DNA from: Methanobacteriaceae archaeon
Lineage (GTDB): Archaea; Methanobacteriota; Methanobacteria; Methanobacteriales; Methanobacteriaceae
Length of the DNA stretch: 6,634 bases
NCBI GenBank assembly: GCA_900769095.1
Contig: CAAGFH010000118.1
Span: forward strand, 1 to 6,634
Direction of reading: 5' to 3'
Shown here: piece after piece, positions 5,521-6,634 of the stretch
Layout of the letters: the number at the start of each line of letters is the position of its first letter
How positions within the stretch are numbered: position 1 is the first letter of the stretch
Notes under the pieces: model-generated
What the model was told of the DNA's origin: nothing
Seen by the model: only the letters and a program-made list of their open reading frames with translations
Database searches by the model: none
Position numbers and translations under genes: made by a program

Positions 5521-6634
5521 ATGAAAATAGCAACTATTTTAGGAACCAGGCCTGAGATTATTAAAATGGCTCCTATCATTGATGAAATCTCAAAAAGAGA
5601 TATTGATCAAATTGTTTTACACACAGGTCAGCATTATGATGCGGAAATGTCTGATAACTTCTTTAAAGACTTGGATATCAGAACTCCAGATTATAATATT
5701 CATGTTGGTTCCGGAACACACGGTAAACAAACTGGTTTGATGATGCAGCGTATTGAGGAAGTTCTTCTTGAGGAAAAACCAGATATTGTATTAGTTCAGG
5801 GTGACACCAATGCAGTTTTAGCAGGTGCACTTGTAGCGTCTAAATTACATATTCCAATAGGTCATGTTGAAGCGGGACTTAGGTCTTTTGATATGACTAT
5901 GCCTGAAGAGGTAAATCGTCGTGTAGCTGACGTATCTTCTTTAATGTATTTTGTACCAACTGTTGAATCTGCAATTAATCTTTTAGCTGAAGGAGTTTCA
6001 AGAAAAAACTTGTTTGTAACAGGAAACACTGTTGTTGATGCATGTTTTAGACATTTGGAATTGGCTAAAGAAAAAGGAATTAGTGAACAGTCCCTTAAAG
6101 AATTGAATATTGATGAAATGGATAATATTTTAACTTTAACAATGCACAGAGCGGAAAATGTTGATGTTAAAGAAAGGGTAGTCAATATTATTGATGCTTT
6201 AAAGCAATTGGATGACATGAACATTATTTTCCCTATTCATCCAAGAACTAAAAACACTTTGGAAAAATTCGGATTGTTTGAAGAATTAAACAATTTAGAG
6301 CATGTTCACATTATAAAACCGTTAGGATACTTGGATTTCCTTTACTTAACTTCTGTTTCAACATTAATCTTAACAGATTCTGGTGGTCTTCAAGAAGAAG
6401 CAATAACATTGGATGTTCCTGCTTTAACCTTAAGATACAACACTGAAAGGCCTGAAACAGTAACTGCAGGTGGAAATATTCTCGTTGGATCTGATAAGGA
6501 TGCAATTTTAGAAAATGCTCGCAAAATCTTGGATGATGAAGAGTTTGCAAACAAAATGAGAAATGCTGTTAATCCGTATGGTCAAGGGGAATCTGCAAAA
6601 TTGACTGTTGATGCAATAGAAGATTATTATTCAA
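5521..6634 (+). CDS. wecB: UDP-N-acetylglucosamine 2-epimerase (non-hydrolysing), cut by the right edge
   Basis: The frame is open from ATG 5521 to the window end: 371 complete codons plus one base. Enzymes of this family are about 365-380 residues, so only a few residues are missing. It interconverts UDP-GlcNAc and UDP-ManNAc, the first step towards ManNAc or ManNAcA units of surface glycans. Signatures in order: LGTRPEIIK (7-15), HTGQHYD (34-40), QGDT with D95, HVEAGLRS with E117, PEEVNRR at about 128-134, TMHRAEN with H209, HPRTK (240-244), DSGGLQEEA (286-294), and YNTERPET near 306-313. D95 and E117 match catalytic acidic residues of E. coli WecB, and the PEE pair covers the third. The fold is two Rossmann domains (GT-B-like), cytosolic. 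The usual partner, UDP-ManNAc dehydrogenase WecC, is not in view and may lie beyond the edge. Confidence 0.95.
   Translation, partial: MKIATILGTRPEIIKMAPIIDEISKRDIDQIVLHTGQHYDAEMSDNFFKDLDIRTPDYNIHVGSGTHGKQTGLMMQRIEEVLLEEKPDIVLVQGDTNAVLAGALVASKLHIPIGHVEAGLRSFDMTMPEEVNRRVADVSSLMYFVPTVESAINLLAEGVSRKNLFVTGNTVVDACFRHLELAKEKGISEQSLKELNIDEMDNILTLTMHRAENVDVKERVVNIIDALKQLDDMNIIFPIHPRTKNTLEKFGLFEELNNLEHVHIIKPLGYLDFLYLTSVSTLILTDSGGLQEEAITLDVPALTLRYNTERPETVTAGGNILVGSDKDAILENARKILDDEEFANKMRNAVNPYGQGESAKLTVDAIEDYYS

Noticed and set aside
5862..6550. Minus-strand open frames at 5862-6224 and 6311-6550
   Set aside because: Both are shadows of wecB, which is coding on the plus strand with all its family motifs.

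Overview
The window looks like archaeal chromosome, most likely from a Methanobacteriales methanogen of the Methanobrevibacter type. The evidence is the very AT-rich DNA with AT-rich intergenic gaps, TATA-box-like octamers about 26 bases ahead of start codons, GGTG/GTGAT-type ribosome binding sites, an archaeal-style TruA, and a DUF4012-like surface protein. The genus is an inference from pattern recognition, not from a search.

Layout. Positions 1-210 (minus strand) hold the first 70 codons of a single-pass membrane protein (DUF4012/LCP-like) that runs off the left edge. A 176-base divergent gap (211-386) carries a TATA box and a 32-bp imperfect dyad on the DUF4012 side. On the other side it carries two identical 15-bp elements, 42 bp apart, bracketing a candidate TATA box. 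Then follow, all on the plus strand: a CadC-like ArsR-family metal sensor (387-761); a CPx-type P1B heavy-metal ATPase with an unusual Cys/His-rich N-terminus (780-3104); a MATE-family efflux protein (3144-4517); the tRNA pseudouridine synthase TruA (4564-5436); and UDP-GlcNAc 2-epimerase WecB, cut by the right edge (5521-6634).

How the genes work together. The sensor and the ATPase are 18 bases apart and form a metal-resistance operon. The sensor has a thiolate-rich alpha-3 site and a complete alpha-5 Asp/His...His/Glu site. The pump has the CPC, Lys and Asp membrane residues of the Zn/Cd/Pb subgroup. Excess Zn, Cd or Pb would be expected to release the repressor and induce export. MATE, truA and wecB each have their own candidate promoter with no obvious Shine-Dalgarno sequence, so they are probably separate, possibly leaderless, units. 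WecB would supply UDP-ManNAc for surface glycans.

The most unusual material is the ATPase N-terminus. It has no HMA (GMxCxxC) domain. In its place are a tandem 20-residue C-x4-C-x4-C-x4-H-Y-N repeat, a 26-histidine tract punctuated by three Cys-Cys-Ser-His-Asp-His boxes, and a C-x-C-x2-C motif just before the first membrane helix. No RNA genes, mobile elements or CRISPR arrays were seen.
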